In this document: one piece after another, positions 36,601 through 43,577 of the stretch | Numbering within the stretch: position 1 is the first letter of the stretch | How the letters are laid out: each line of letters begins with the position of its first letter | NCBI RefSeq assembly: GCF_040207125.1 | Contig: NZ_CP157940.1 | Coordinates: 558,001 to 622,000, forward strand | DNA length: 64,000 bases | DNA from: Lacrimispora sp. BS-2 | Lineage (GTDB): Bacteria > Bacillota > Clostridia > Lachnospirales > Lachnospiraceae | Direction of reading: 5' to 3' | Position numbers and translations under genes: made by a program | The notes under the pieces: generated by a model | The model's database searches: none | What the model saw: the letters and a program-made list of their open reading frames with translations, nothing else | Told to the model about the DNA's origin: nothing

Positions 36601-37084
36601 CCCCCATCGGCTGCGGCGCACCGCGTAGCACCGGAGCAACCGGGACATTGACCGTCACGGTGATGGTCGGCGGGGTTACGCCGTCCGCGAGGGTTATACC
36701 CTCCGGCAAATCCAGCGCCGGGGTAAAGGTGTAAACACCCTCGGCGTTGCCGTCATAGACCGGGTCGGAAGTCCAGCTTTCCACCTTCACGGTGGTTTGG
36801 GTTTCTTTCCGCGCGTCGCTGCCTGTGGCGGTTTCATCACCGTTTTCGGTAACAGTAACCGCCAGCGTACCCGGCAGGTTCAGTTCGCCTTCCTGTGTGC
36901 CGGTTTCCTCGGTCTGTTGGGACACCTCTGTGTCCAATTCCGCAAATGCGGTGATTTCACCGCTGATCCCCAGCGGAGTACCGGAATCCACCACTGTTTC
37001 GGCAAAGGCTACGGTCGGCAGCAGGGTGAATACCATGCACACCGACAGGAACAGACTGCCGATTTGTTTCCATGTTCGATTCAT
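30659..37084 (-). CDS. Giant multidomain surface protein with SLH and choline-binding-type repeats
   Basis: About 2,141 residues. Signal peptide 1-29 (LFLSVCMVFTLLPTVAFA). Right-handed beta-helix-like repeats of the form ITISGNAEVTAS fill ~150-500 and ~640-1330, with a fibronectin-III-like unit at ~530-625. Then an Ig-like domain (~1336-1420), a He_PIG domain (~1432-1515, LPGGLTLNENTGVISGTPT), an InlB-type B repeat (~1519-1585), a Gly/Pro/Thr linker and a beta domain. Three SLH domains (~1832-2008, FTDIGTHWGKEAIDYVV) and five cell-wall-binding repeats (GKWYYFNTDGS type) close it. Likely an adhesin held non-covalently on the wall. GC-richer than its surroundings. ATG 37084 has AAGGAGG 9 bp upstream; a TTG precedes it. 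Confidence 0.9.
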   Translation of the reverse strand: MNRTWKQIGSLFLSVCMVFTLLPTVAFAETVVDSGTPLGISGEITAFAELDTEVSQQTEETGTQEGELNLPGTLAVTVTENGDETATGSDARKETQTTVKVESWTSDPVYDGNAEGVYTFTPALDLPEGITLADGVTPPTITVTVNVPVAPVLRGAPQPMGADTPTVIPEDYQQLEDALKSTTAQIIGVNKDLTLSSALTVGANHTLSISSGKAVYLAGGCKLTIPSGTDLTVSGGGKLECHETSSDTISVNGTLTLDNINFEVKSAGNQVAGKLTTTDCNVKIANSSGLGLLLLGELEITGGTLDVSNTGGADQATIGICSFSDSPIGITNCEVTLKSSGYYAVAAIEGSLYVKGSEVHSEINSHNDYNSYAISYGKLTFDNSTVTLANKNGAAGFRSYDNDSELNIINGSTVSVTHDGGTGIFIAPMSSTNTASLLIDNSVLELYTGGVTELYLSNVQIEGANNGKIIFYQDACIDGVANKIKDRGIVFTASYITVGAEDAPAGANAISAGTYTWDGTYFSNTASSPILLGVPTTLAWDSTTPGKATWNAVNNAVNYSVQLYKGGAAQGSPVNRGTATEYDFTSEIAVAGAGSYTFTVTAQGDGTSSYTDGPPSDVSPAYVYTPGGGTGSVTGTMSIGGTTVSDLTQNAGNLSTSGWSWNAANATLTLGSTYSGDGIYFDTTDAVNLTLEDNVIISTTGIDHGVKSGGSLTIDTGSYALNVTESYTSTAPAYAIRTAGALTISGIGTVLATHSGTSTGYAIYALQGVTVTDSVNVTASATNIGGGLSSGSAGNIVITGNSKVTAAAKGGASSGLRATNGTITISGNAEVTASNADNVAIQSSGNLAISDSAKVNPSGISNTDILSGGDITTNTTGTVKAIAPSGASNGAIKALGEIILQNGTVTATNTAENGNGIQAESDISITGGTVTATANGTGYALKTINAGASVSIGGGVVTLVNNDTPANMISAPGGLIHTGGTLNGNAPSGSVTGTMNIGGEYDKSLASDQNGPGWTWNAANATLTLTNSYVNTNPILIECATAENINLVYTGNVSITSDANPAIVCAGSLAITENGSGGTLALANSDGVALSANELTISGGTVTASSTGDNGSGISAKSVTINGSANVIATADGVGGNAIYTQGGSGVTIGGSATVSATGNGRAIQSQTGNITIEGSANVTASKSGTGIGTAIIAGNGSIIISGGTVAATSVGNSSALSAGLVNISGGSVTATSGGGGNGAIHGSIGVTISGNADVTAIPTATNGKGITAYTDIAISTTGTLTATGNGTGYALSSSANVGISGGTVKLYSDNNNFIEYALSYTGGTITYNDAPAEFITITAQPQDASVTEGAVTGSLTVAATVPSGTLSYQWQELLNGLFWDVPGATNSSFTIPIDLSEGSYVYRCKVSATGGAATVYSNIGTVSVAPGGGTAPAITTTALPSGIVGTAYSQTLAATGTASITWSIASGSLPGGLTLNENTGVISGTPTNSGTYDFTVKTVNGTAPDATKALSIQIYPEGSTVYTVTFNLNGGTRTGGGELTQSVPSGGSAVAPNVTRSNYTLTGWDKAFTNVTSNVTVTANWSYNGGGGNGGGCGSYTPSTPTPTTPEKKPDQPVTATAPVTATAGANGAASASIPEKAITDAIAKAQADAKAQGKTASGISVGLNVIMPKGFTSLTATLTQSSLNSLVSAGVTSLELDGAPVSLGLDLNALKEIQKQSSGNISITIAPATGLSTEAKSLLGNRPVYNITISYIKDGKTVNITSLGSGAATLSIPYTPGKNEAVGYLFGVYVDAKGNAQRIDGSAYDANSGSLLIPTGHFSVYGVGYTAPSAKFTDIGTHWGKEAIDYVVGRGLLSGTSKTTFAPNTAMTRGMLVTALGRLAGVDVKAYTTNSFTDVKADSTFRPYIEWAYKNGVVQDIGNQQFAPDRAITREEIAVIFANYAKATGYKLPVTREATAYADASSIGSIYKTAVTAMQQAGIMMGRSGNKFNPKSNATRAEVSSMLYRYIKLTIDPATAQGWAQNDAGQYLYYKDGKALTGTQTIDGVKYFFETTGVLKTRWVKDGDNWRYYSGNKALTGWWDIGSDSAKKTYYFTKDGLMVSGKWTEIDGKWYYFNTDGSLAKSTKVDGYEVDENGVRKTK

Positions 37085-37118
37085 CAAATCATTCCTCCTT
37101 ACGATTGTTTTGATTTTG

Positions 37119-37388
37119 TTATGCGTTGCCCTGTGACAGCAGCATCTCTAAAATCTCTTTCAGAGCAATGGACATTCCCCCAGGCCAGCAGAGGTTTTCT
37201 CCATCGGTGCAGGGCTTGCAGAAATCCCCGCTTGCGATGAGGGCGGCAAAAGCCGGTTCGTGGATTCTGTCCCTAAGCTCCAGCAAGATGGTGTGACCAC
37301 TGTCCAGCGTGATGCCGAAGGTGTCTCCGTCAAATGCCTCGACCCGGATAATTTTTGACTGCGCGGCTCCCGTTTGTTCAAACTGCAT
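37119..37388 (-). CDS. Small protein (89 aa) cotranscribed with the surface protein
   Basis: From the ATG at 37388: MQFEQTGAAQSKIIRVEAFD, GDTFGITLDSGHTILLELRD, then CKPCTDGENLCWPGGMSIAL. AGGAGGT lies 9 bp upstream. The first half has the strand pattern of DUF2442-like proteins (residues reading V..F..G..F.ITLDSG), but I cannot assign it surely. It ends 34 bp before the surface-protein start and forms an operon with it. Three Cys in the C-terminal half are unusual for this size. Confidence 0.65.
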   Translation of the reverse strand: MQFEQTGAAQSKIIRVEAFDGDTFGITLDSGHTILLELRDRIHEPAFAALIASGDFCKPCTDGENLCWPGGMSIALKEILEMLLSQGNA

Positions 37389-37480
37389 TCCATAACCACC
37401 TCCTTGGTATCTAAACACACAAGCCTGAAAAATAAAATTCTTCCATATCATGCACTGTTATCTTACCATGCCCGAAAATC

Positions 37481-37517
37481 AAAAATGGCCAGAGTGTCAA
37501 AATTGACACTCTGGCCA
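37481..37517 (-). terminator. Terminator between the two-component operon and the surface-protein operon
   Basis: A perfect 14-bp stem (TGGCCAGAGTGTCA with TGACACTCTGGCCA, loop AAAT). On the minus strand it is followed by TTTTT. It lies 20 bp after the response-regulator stop. Confidence 0.9.
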
Positions 37518-37536
37518 TAGACCTTTTTCAGTCTCG

Positions 37537-38205
37537 TTATTCTCTCTCAAACTGATACCCCTCGCCCTTCGATAATGTGATACAATATCCGCTGCCCTCT
37601 AATTTTGCCCGCAGGCGCTTGAGCGCGCTTTTCAAGGCGTTGCTGTCGCCCTCCATAGGTTGTTTCCATGCCTTTTCATACAGGTATTCGGCGCTGATAA
37701 AGCGTTCCTCGTTCTGTGTGAAGATCATCAGCAGGGCAAACTCCTTCTGGGTCAGCAGCAGATCGGTTCCGTCCAGCGTAGCTACACCCGCTGCCACATC
37801 AAGGGATAAGCGGTCACGGGTCAGCTTTTCGGGGATTTGCTCCGCCCGGCGCAGGAGGGCCTCCACCCGTGCCATCAAAACACCGAAATCGTAGGGCTTG
37901 GCGAGGTAATCGTCTCCCCCTGCTGTGAGGCCGCGCACAATATCCTCGGGTGTGGTCAGCCCCGTCAGCAGCAGAACCGGAATCTTTGAGTGCTGCCGCA
38001 GCTCACCCATAAAATCCAATCCGCTGCCGTCGGGCAGCATAATATCCAGCACAATCAGATCCGGCATCCGTTCCTCGACCGCTTTGCGGGCCTCCCCAAG
38101 TGTCAGCGCGGTGACGACCCCATAGCCCCGCCGGATGAGCAGCCGCTCATTGCCCCGCATAATCTGCTCATTGTCCTCCACCAATAAAATCCGTTTTTCA
38201 CTCAT
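37537..38205 (-). CDS. OmpR-family response regulator
   Basis: 222 residues. The receiver domain has the acidic pair VEDNE, phospho-acceptor Asp54 in LIVLDIMLPDGSG, a Thr in LLLTGL and Lys in YLAKPYDFGVL. The C-terminal winged helix (LTQKEFALLMIFTQNEERFI, ALKSALKRLRAKLEGSGYCI) binds DNA. Its start overlaps the kinase stop by four bases. The adjacent downstream surface-protein operon is its likely target, by position. Confidence 0.95.
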   Translation of the reverse strand: MSEKRILLVEDNEQIMRGNERLLIRRGYGVVTALTLGEARKAVEERMPDLIVLDIMLPDGSGLDFMGELRQHSKIPVLLLTGLTTPEDIVRGLTAGGDDYLAKPYDFGVLMARVEALLRRAEQIPEKLTRDRLSLDVAAGVATLDGTDLLLTQKEFALLMIFTQNEERFISAEYLYEKAWKQPMEGDSNALKSALKRLRAKLEGSGYCITLSKGEGYQFERE

Positions 38206-39494
38206 GCGTCCTCACCTCCAAATTGCCCCTCATAGGTAGGCAGGGCAAAGCTCGTCGTCGTGCCGCTGCCCGGTGTGCTCTCGATCCATATCCGGCCGCC
38301 GTGGGATTCCACCACCGTCTTGCACAGATACAGGCCAAAGCCCGTGCCCCCGGTGGAAACGCCCCTCTCAAACACATGGGGCAGTAGCTCGGCGGCAATT
38401 CCTGTGCCGGTGTCCTTCACTGTCACCAAAATCTCACGCCCCGCTTTTTCCGCCCGCAGAATAATTTCGCCCTGTTCAGTATAGACGGCGGCATTTTGCA
38501 GGAGATTGGACACCACCTGCGCCAGCAAATCCGCGTTGCCGAATATGTTCAACCTTTCCGCAATTTCCGTAGCCAGAGTGTTGCCCTTCTTTTGCAAATG
38601 CAGGGAAAACATCTCTGCGCTGCTGCGCAGGAGGGTGGAGAAGTTCACCGCCTGCTTGTCGGTATTTTCGCTCATGGAGGCCAGCGTCAGCATTCCACCC
38701 ACCATGCGGGCCAGCCGCATGATCTCCTGCTGGGCGTTTTGGAGCAACTCTGCCGCCTCCACATCCTTTACCGCCTCATCCATGTCCTCTAAAATTTCAG
38801 CTACCGTCTGCACATTCACCGAGATAACCGTCAAGGGTGTGCGCATTTCATGGGAGGTGTTGGACAGAAATTCTGTTTTCGCGCGGCTGGCTCTCTGGAG
38901 AATATGATTCTGTTCATCCAGCTTTTTTTGCTGTTCGTTGTAGAGCCGAAATTGCAGCAGCATGACGATACTCAGAGCAAGGCCCACCACCACAAAGCCG
39001 AATACAGCGGTAATCATCACATTCCGGCTACTTATGTAAAAGTCCTCCGGGGTAAAGAAAAAGTAAGCGTACAGGCACAGCCCAACATAGAGGAGCATTT
39101 CCAACCCCACCATGAGAAAGGCCGTTTTCCCCTCCAGCATAAAGGCAGTAAAAACAAGGGCGAAGATGAAAAAATAGGGGATCGTCCCATAGTATCCACC
39201 GTTGTTGAAGAAAAAGAAGGGAAAACCCATGAGGAAGATTGTGACAATGGTAATCATATAGCAGCGCTGATACCGGCCGTTTTTGCTTGCGTACCATAAC
39301 AGCGCCGACGCAAGCAGAGCGAATATCAGGTACACAGCAGCGTTTTGCAGCTTTTCGCCCATGGCGGCGGACACGATGGCGGATACAAGGCTGACAACCA
39401 CACCCGCCATCGCCAAAATATTGAACAGCCGGATGCGCAGGTCGAGGCTCTTGTCTACAAAGCTGCCGCTGATAAAAGAAAGCAATTTGTTCAT
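38202..39494 (-). CDS. Membrane sensor histidine kinase
   Basis: 430 residues. Residues ~20-185 hold about six membrane segments with almost no extracytoplasmic loop (7TM-like input module). The H-box is FLSNTSHEMRTPLTVIS with His215, the N-box LLAQVVSNLLQNAAVYT, and G-boxes VKDTGTGIAAELLPHVF and GTGFGLYLCK. It would sense a membrane or wall signal and phosphorylate the next gene's regulator. Overlaps the HTH gene before it and the regulator after it by four bases each. Confidence 0.94.
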   Translation of the reverse strand: MNKLLSFISGSFVDKSLDLRIRLFNILAMAGVVVSLVSAIVSAAMGEKLQNAAVYLIFALLASALLWYASKNGRYQRCYMITIVTIFLMGFPFFFFNNGGYYGTIPYFFIFALVFTAFMLEGKTAFLMVGLEMLLYVGLCLYAYFFFTPEDFYISSRNVMITAVFGFVVVGLALSIVMLLQFRLYNEQQKKLDEQNHILQRASRAKTEFLSNTSHEMRTPLTVISVNVQTVAEILEDMDEAVKDVEAAELLQNAQQEIMRLARMVGGMLTLASMSENTDKQAVNFSTLLRSSAEMFSLHLQKKGNTLATEIAERLNIFGNADLLAQVVSNLLQNAAVYTEQGEIILRAEKAGREILVTVKDTGTGIAAELLPHVFERGVSTGGTGFGLYLCKTVVESHGGRIWIESTPGSGTTTSFALPTYEGQFGGEDA

Positions 39495-39697
39495 AGCTCA
39501 CGCTCCTTATCTTTCGTCGCAGTCTTGCGTCCGTTTCTTCTTCGCCCATCCTCTGGGCGGGGAGCGTCCCTGGGAATCAGCCACACACCCGCTATTTTTT
39601 GCGCGCCGTTTATACGTCCATCGGTGCAGTGATAGTCCACCATCCGGGGAGTGAGTCCCCACTGCTTTGCCGCTTCTTTTACACTGATATATTCCAT
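39491..39697 (-). CDS. Small HTH (MerR/excisionase-like) protein, first gene of the two-component operon
   Basis: 68 residues: MEYISVKEAAKQWGLTPRMV, DYHCTDGRINGAQKIAGVWL, then IPRDAPRPEDGRRRNGRKTA. It has the pattern of short winged-helix DNA-binding proteins (VKEAAxxWGxTxRxV...GxxWxIPxDA). The stop overlaps the kinase start, so it is coupled with it. A basic C-terminal tail follows the fold. Role likely regulatory; target unknown. Confidence 0.82.
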   Translation of the reverse strand: MEYISVKEAAKQWGLTPRMVDYHCTDGRINGAQKIAGVWLIPRDAPRPEDGRRRNGRKTATKDKEREL

Positions 39698-39848
39698 CTT
39701 GGATTCCTCTCATAGAAGTGTCTTTTTGTTTATTATATTTCTTCAAGAAGAAATTTTCAAGAAGATAGATTGGACTTCAATTATTTGTTGTGGTATGTTG
39801 TGTTGCTGAGAGCCGGAGCTTTCTCAAATCAGGCGAAAGGAGTCAGCT

Positions 39849-40136
39849 ATGCCATACGATGAAATATTAGAAATGGTTATCACAGAGCTAACCGAGCGAG
39901 GTCACAAGCAGCAGCGCAGTGAAAATCCAGAGGTCAATGATCTGGCACTTCGGAGGATTGAACTCAGTCTGAAGGTGCAGGAATGTGTTTCAATCCTTGA
40001 CCAAGATGCGCAGGATACCTTGGAGGAATACCATAACACGATGGATATTCTCTCTGGTCTCCTAATCAGATACCTATATCTGCAGGGAGCAAAAGACTGT
40101 GTCTCCCTGCTCCGGGAGTTGGGCGTGATTCGATAA
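39849..40136 (+). CDS. Small helical protein (95 aa), DUF6809-like
   Basis: MPYDEILEMVITELTERGHK..., 95 residues, all alpha, with QECVSILDQDAQDTLEEYHN and YLQGAKDCVSLLRELGVI. The last block (LxxxYLYLQGAKDCVxLLxxLG) is frequent in small Lachnospiraceae element proteins. GAAAGGAG precedes the ATG. Divergent from the HTH-kinase operon. Function unknown. Confidence 0.72.
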   Translation: MPYDEILEMVITELTERGHKQQRSENPEVNDLALRRIELSLKVQECVSILDQDAQDTLEEYHNTMDILSGLLIRYLYLQGAKDCVSLLRELGVIR

Positions 40137-40157
40137 AAAGAATCACGCCCATTTTTT
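40121..40157 (+). terminator. Terminator overlapping the end of the 95-aa gene
   Basis: GGGCGTGATTC pairs with GAATCACGCCC, followed by ATTTTTTATTTT. The stop codon lies in the loop. Confidence 0.9.
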
Positions 40158-40265
40158 ATTTTCTGGGTTCGGCAGCTATGACAACGGTCGTCTGCTTGAG
40201 AAAAATCTCAATGCAGACGACCCGTTTCTTTGTTGCGCAGGAGCAGGATATTTTTATCTGGCTGC

Positions 40266-41180
40266 CTACCTGTCATTTAGCCGCCGTGAATAGTCGCTCA
40301 GGTCAAACACCACTTCCTCCGCCATTGCTTTCAGATAAAGCGGCAGGGTCTCGTCCCGGAGCTTCTCCGCATAGCCCGTCCACTCATTAAAGTCCGACTT
40401 GCTCATCGTTTTCTTCAGTACTCTGGCATAATACTTTTTGTAGGCGCGCTGGTGAAGCTTCCAGACATCATTGTTAGCGGTCTTTTGCTTAAAGCGTTCG
40501 GCGGAACCCACCTCCCGGCAGGTCTGTCCGGCTTCAAATACGCCGGAGCAGTATTCATATTGAAAGCCCTTCTCCAATAAAAAATACCGTCCGCAGAGCT
40601 TGCACTGCTTCGGCATACTCTCCTTCATGATCCCCTTGAAGAAATCGGTGTAGAGAAAGTCAATCAGCCGTGTAAAGCTCATTCGCTCAAACAAGGCGGC
40701 GGTTCCATGCTCGTCTTCCAAAAGCAGGTACTGAAGATTGGATACCGCCGCCGCCCGCCGGTCAGACAACCCCATGGTCTTATCCGCCACAAAGGCACTC
40801 ATGCCGTTCTTGGCAATCTGCTGAATAAAGCGTCTGTCCTTTTTGCGGGTTGCCTCTTTCAAAAAGCTGCGGTAACGCTCCAGCAACTCCAAGTCCTCCA
40901 GCAGCGCGGCGTATTCCTGCTCCGTGATGCCGTCCATCCTGCTTGCGGCAAAATTCCGAAACAGGGGCATCTCCCGGATAATCTCATTCAGCCTGTCTGT
41001 GCTGCGGCCCTGTGCCGCAGCATTTTTGTATTCTGCAATATCATAATTCAAGAAGTCAGTCAAAACCTCGTTGTACTTATATTTCCGATTATTTAGTTCA
41101 ATATAGCTCTCTCCAAAAAGAACATCAAATGCAAAGAAGCTTGAACTCTCAGGAAAAAGGTCTTTAAAAAACAGCGCCAT
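40266..41180 (-). CDS. DUF6076-like protein with C-terminal zinc motif
   Basis: 304 residues from the ATG at 41180 (CGAGGTGAT 7 bp upstream). Helical N-terminal part, then CKLCGRYFLLEKGFQYEYCS and a further Cys (GQTCREVG), a CxxC...C...C zinc pattern, then helical tail FKQKTANNDVWKLHQRAYKK. The pattern is typical of DUF6076 proteins encoded by Clostridia mobile elements; function unknown, nucleic-acid binding plausible. Divergent from the RepA-like gene. Confidence 0.75.
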   Translation of the reverse strand: MALFFKDLFPESSSFFAFDVLFGESYIELNNRKYKYNEVLTDFLNYDIAEYKNAAAQGRSTDRLNEIIREMPLFRNFAASRMDGITEQEYAALLEDLELLERYRSFLKEATRKKDRRFIQQIAKNGMSAFVADKTMGLSDRRAAAVSNLQYLLLEDEHGTAALFERMSFTRLIDFLYTDFFKGIMKESMPKQCKLCGRYFLLEKGFQYEYCSGVFEAGQTCREVGSAERFKQKTANNDVWKLHQRAYKKYYARVLKKTMSKSDFNEWTGYAEKLRDETLPLYLKAMAEEVVFDLSDYSRRLNDR

Positions 41181-41330
41181 AGAAATCACCTCGGTAGATA
41201 ATGGATTCAGCTCGATAGAGTATGTAGTCGCATTATCTCATTTTCTATTTACAAAGTCAAGCCGCTCTGTTAGGATGGCAATAGATAATATAATAAAAAA
41301 TAATATTAACTATTGTGAGGTAATTACAAA

Positions 41331-42542
41331 ATGCCAAAGAAATTAGAAACCATGGATGCCGAAACCCTGATGATCACACCCATGGAGCCGCTCAAATTTA
41401 TTGTAAGAGGATTGATTCCGCAAGGACTGCACATCCTTGCGGGCGCTCCAAAAATCGGCAAGAGCTGGCTTGCCCTCTGGGTTTGTCTGCAGGTGGCGAA
41501 GGGAGAACGGGTCTGGAGCTTTGAAACCCGAAAGTGCGAAGTGCTCTATCTCTGCTTGGAGGACAGCTTCGCCAGAATCCAAAGCAGGCTGTTTGAAATT
41601 ACCGATGAGGCGCCGCCCGGTCTGCACTTTGCAATTATGAGCGATGCCATCGGAAACGGGCTTGAGCTTCAGATTGAGGATTTTCTAAAGGAACACCCCG
41701 GCACAGGACTGATCGTCATTGACACGCTGCAAAAGATTCGCAAAACCGTTTCCTCAAATGTAAATCCCTATGCCGCCGACTATGACGACATCAACGCCCT
41801 CAAGCAGATCGCGGATAAAAACAGGCTCGCGATCCTCTTGGTTCACCATCTGCGGAAAACCTCCGACAACGATCCGCTGAATATGATCTCCGGCACCACA
41901 GGGATTGCGGGAGGCGCGGACAGCAGCTTCATCCTGCAGAAAGAAAAAAGGACAGAGCATACCGCAACCCTCATCTGCACCGGCAGGGACATCGAAAGCC
42001 GGGAATTGTTCCTTGCGTTTAACAGGGAAACTTTCCTCTGGGAACTGCTGCAGCCGATTGAAGCAGAGGAACAGAAAATACCCGATGAGATGATTCTTCT
42101 CTCAGACTTTATCAAATCGGTATCTGTGTTCACCGGAACAGCCACAGAGCTTGCGGAGCGGCTGAAAAGCTTCAGCGGAACGGAATATTCCCCGGCAGTG
42201 CTGAAGAAGAAAATCATCAAGCACATGGATTATCTTCAGAAAAACAAGATTGCCTATTCCGACAACCGCAGCTTTGAACGTAGGGAGTTTACCCTCCGCT
42301 ATGACGGCTATGACGGTATGACGGCAGAAAATGCCCCCGCAAATTTGCCGTCTTTGCCGTCAGCAGAAGAGAGATCGCACCGTGTCGGCCCCTGTTCGCC
42401 CCTGTGTGAGCTTTTGCAGGGCAGGGTAGCAGGCTTGCTCGTTGAGCCGACTAAAACCGATTGTGAGGGCTTTGTGAGGAGCTGTCGGGAAAGCACTCTC
42501 CAGCCCAAGGATGCAGAACCCCCATGCATTCCCCATGGATGA
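41331..42542 (+). CDS. RepA-like AAA ATPase (RecA-fold helicase) of the mobile element
   Basis: 403 residues. Walker A is GAPKIGKSWLALW, Walker B GLIVIDTLQKI, with LAILLVHHLRK and SGTTGIAGGADSSFILQ behind it: the RepA/AAA_25 hexameric helicase family linked to replication of plasmids and integrative elements. The C-terminal ~70 residues after LRYDGYDG look unrelated and Cys/Pro-rich, perhaps a readthrough or recombined tail. It is first of a four-gene plus-strand set (41331-44360). Confidence 0.85.
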   Translation: MPKKLETMDAETLMITPMEPLKFIVRGLIPQGLHILAGAPKIGKSWLALWVCLQVAKGERVWSFETRKCEVLYLCLEDSFARIQSRLFEITDEAPPGLHFAIMSDAIGNGLELQIEDFLKEHPGTGLIVIDTLQKIRKTVSSNVNPYAADYDDINALKQIADKNRLAILLVHHLRKTSDNDPLNMISGTTGIAGGADSSFILQKEKRTEHTATLICTGRDIESRELFLAFNRETFLWELLQPIEAEEQKIPDEMILLSDFIKSVSVFTGTATELAERLKSFSGTEYSPAVLKKKIIKHMDYLQKNKIAYSDNRSFERREFTLRYDGYDGMTAENAPANLPSLPSAEERSHRVGPCSPLCELLQGRVAGLLVEPTKTDCEGFVRSCRESTLQPKDAEPPCIPHG

Positions 42543-42644
42543 AGAGATGAGCAGGATAAAGTCAGGTGCCCGAGAAAAGCCGAAAAATCCGCCGCTTTCA
42601 CGGAAGTCCGGAGCGGAAATCAAGAAAAAAGGAGCGTTGTAAAA

Positions 42645-43076
42645 ATGAATGACGACAACAAAACCAAAGTAGGAATTCATATGAAGCCGGAACTGCTGAA
42701 GCGGGTAGATGCGGAGTATCCCCTCTACGATTATCCCAGCCGAAGTGCCTTTGTGGGTGCGGCAACGGAGTTCTATCTCGGCTACCTCCACAGCCAGAGC
42801 TACACCGATTACATGAACAAAACTACGCTTTCTTTTCTGGCCGATCAGGTGACAAAGCTGGACGCGAAAATCTGCCGCCAGCTCTTCCGCCTGTGCGTGG
42901 AGCTGTCCATGGTGGCCCATGTGACCGCCACCACCGTTCCCGGAGCCGATGAGGAAACGCTGAAACGGCTGCGCCAGAAGTGCGTCAAGGATGTGAAAAA
43001 CACCATCGGCAATATACGGTATGACAATATCTATGCTCACCAGCATACACAGTTTGGGGAGGACGACGATGCGTAA
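42645..43076 (+). CDS. Ribbon-helix-helix-like protein (143 aa)
   Basis: KVGIHMKPELLKRVDAEYPL followed by YDYPSRSAFVGAATEFYLGY shows the CopG/ribbon-helix-helix pattern (strand, LxxxD, SRSxFV). A helical C-terminus follows with ATTVPGADEETLKRLRQKCV. Such pairs beside the RepA-like ATPase act in replication or mobilisation control in these elements. It overlaps the next gene by eight bases, so they are coupled. AAAAGGAG precedes the ATG. Confidence 0.7.
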   Translation: MNDDNKTKVGIHMKPELLKRVDAEYPLYDYPSRSAFVGAATEFYLGYLHSQSYTDYMNKTTLSFLADQVTKLDAKICRQLFRLCVELSMVAHVTATTVPGADEETLKRLRQKCVKDVKNTIGNIRYDNIYAHQHTQFGEDDDA

Positions 43077-43482
43077 GACGGAGAAAATCACCGTGTCCCT
43101 GCCGAGCGATACGGTAAAGCTTGCCGATGAAGCCTATGCCGGGCTTGGTTTTTCCAATCGCTTGGAACTCATCAATGCCGCGATCCGTGAGTACGTCACC
43201 CATGATCTGATGCGTCAATTTACCGGTGAGCTGACAGAAATTTATCAGAAAATAGAACGCAGCGAAATCAAGGAGCTGGAGCAGCACCTCTCCAAGCTCT
43301 CCTACAAAATTGCCGTGGAGCTGGCGCAAATCTATATGCTGCTGGCAACCGCCGTGGAGCTTCCCTATGATGTTGACCGCAGCCTTCGGGGAAAAGCGGT
43401 TAAGCAAGTCAACCATCTGAAAGGATTCGTCCCCCTTTCCAAGGCCGTGAAAGAAGCTGAGAAGCTCGAAGAATTACTATGA
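43069..43482 (+). CDS. Ribbon-helix-helix-like protein (137 aa)
   Basis: From the ATG at 43069 (GGGGAGGA upstream): MRKTEKITVSLPSDTVKLAD followed by EAYAGLGFSNRLELINAAIR. This is a clear RHH strand-helix-helix. The C-terminal half is helical and resembles that of the preceding gene, so the two are probably paralogues forming a heteromer. No relaxase follows, although that is the usual next gene. Confidence 0.75.
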   Translation: MRKTEKITVSLPSDTVKLADEAYAGLGFSNRLELINAAIREYVTHDLMRQFTGELTEIYQKIERSEIKELEQHLSKLSYKIAVELAQIYMLLATAVELPYDVDRSLRGKAVKQVNHLKGFVPLSKAVKEAEKLEELL

Positions 43483-43577
43483 TTTCGCAGAAACGATTCC
43501 TCCTTGCCGCCCATCCCCGGCGGCAGTACATACTCCGGCATCTGTCCGGAGGACTACAAAAAAGGAGAGAGGATTCT

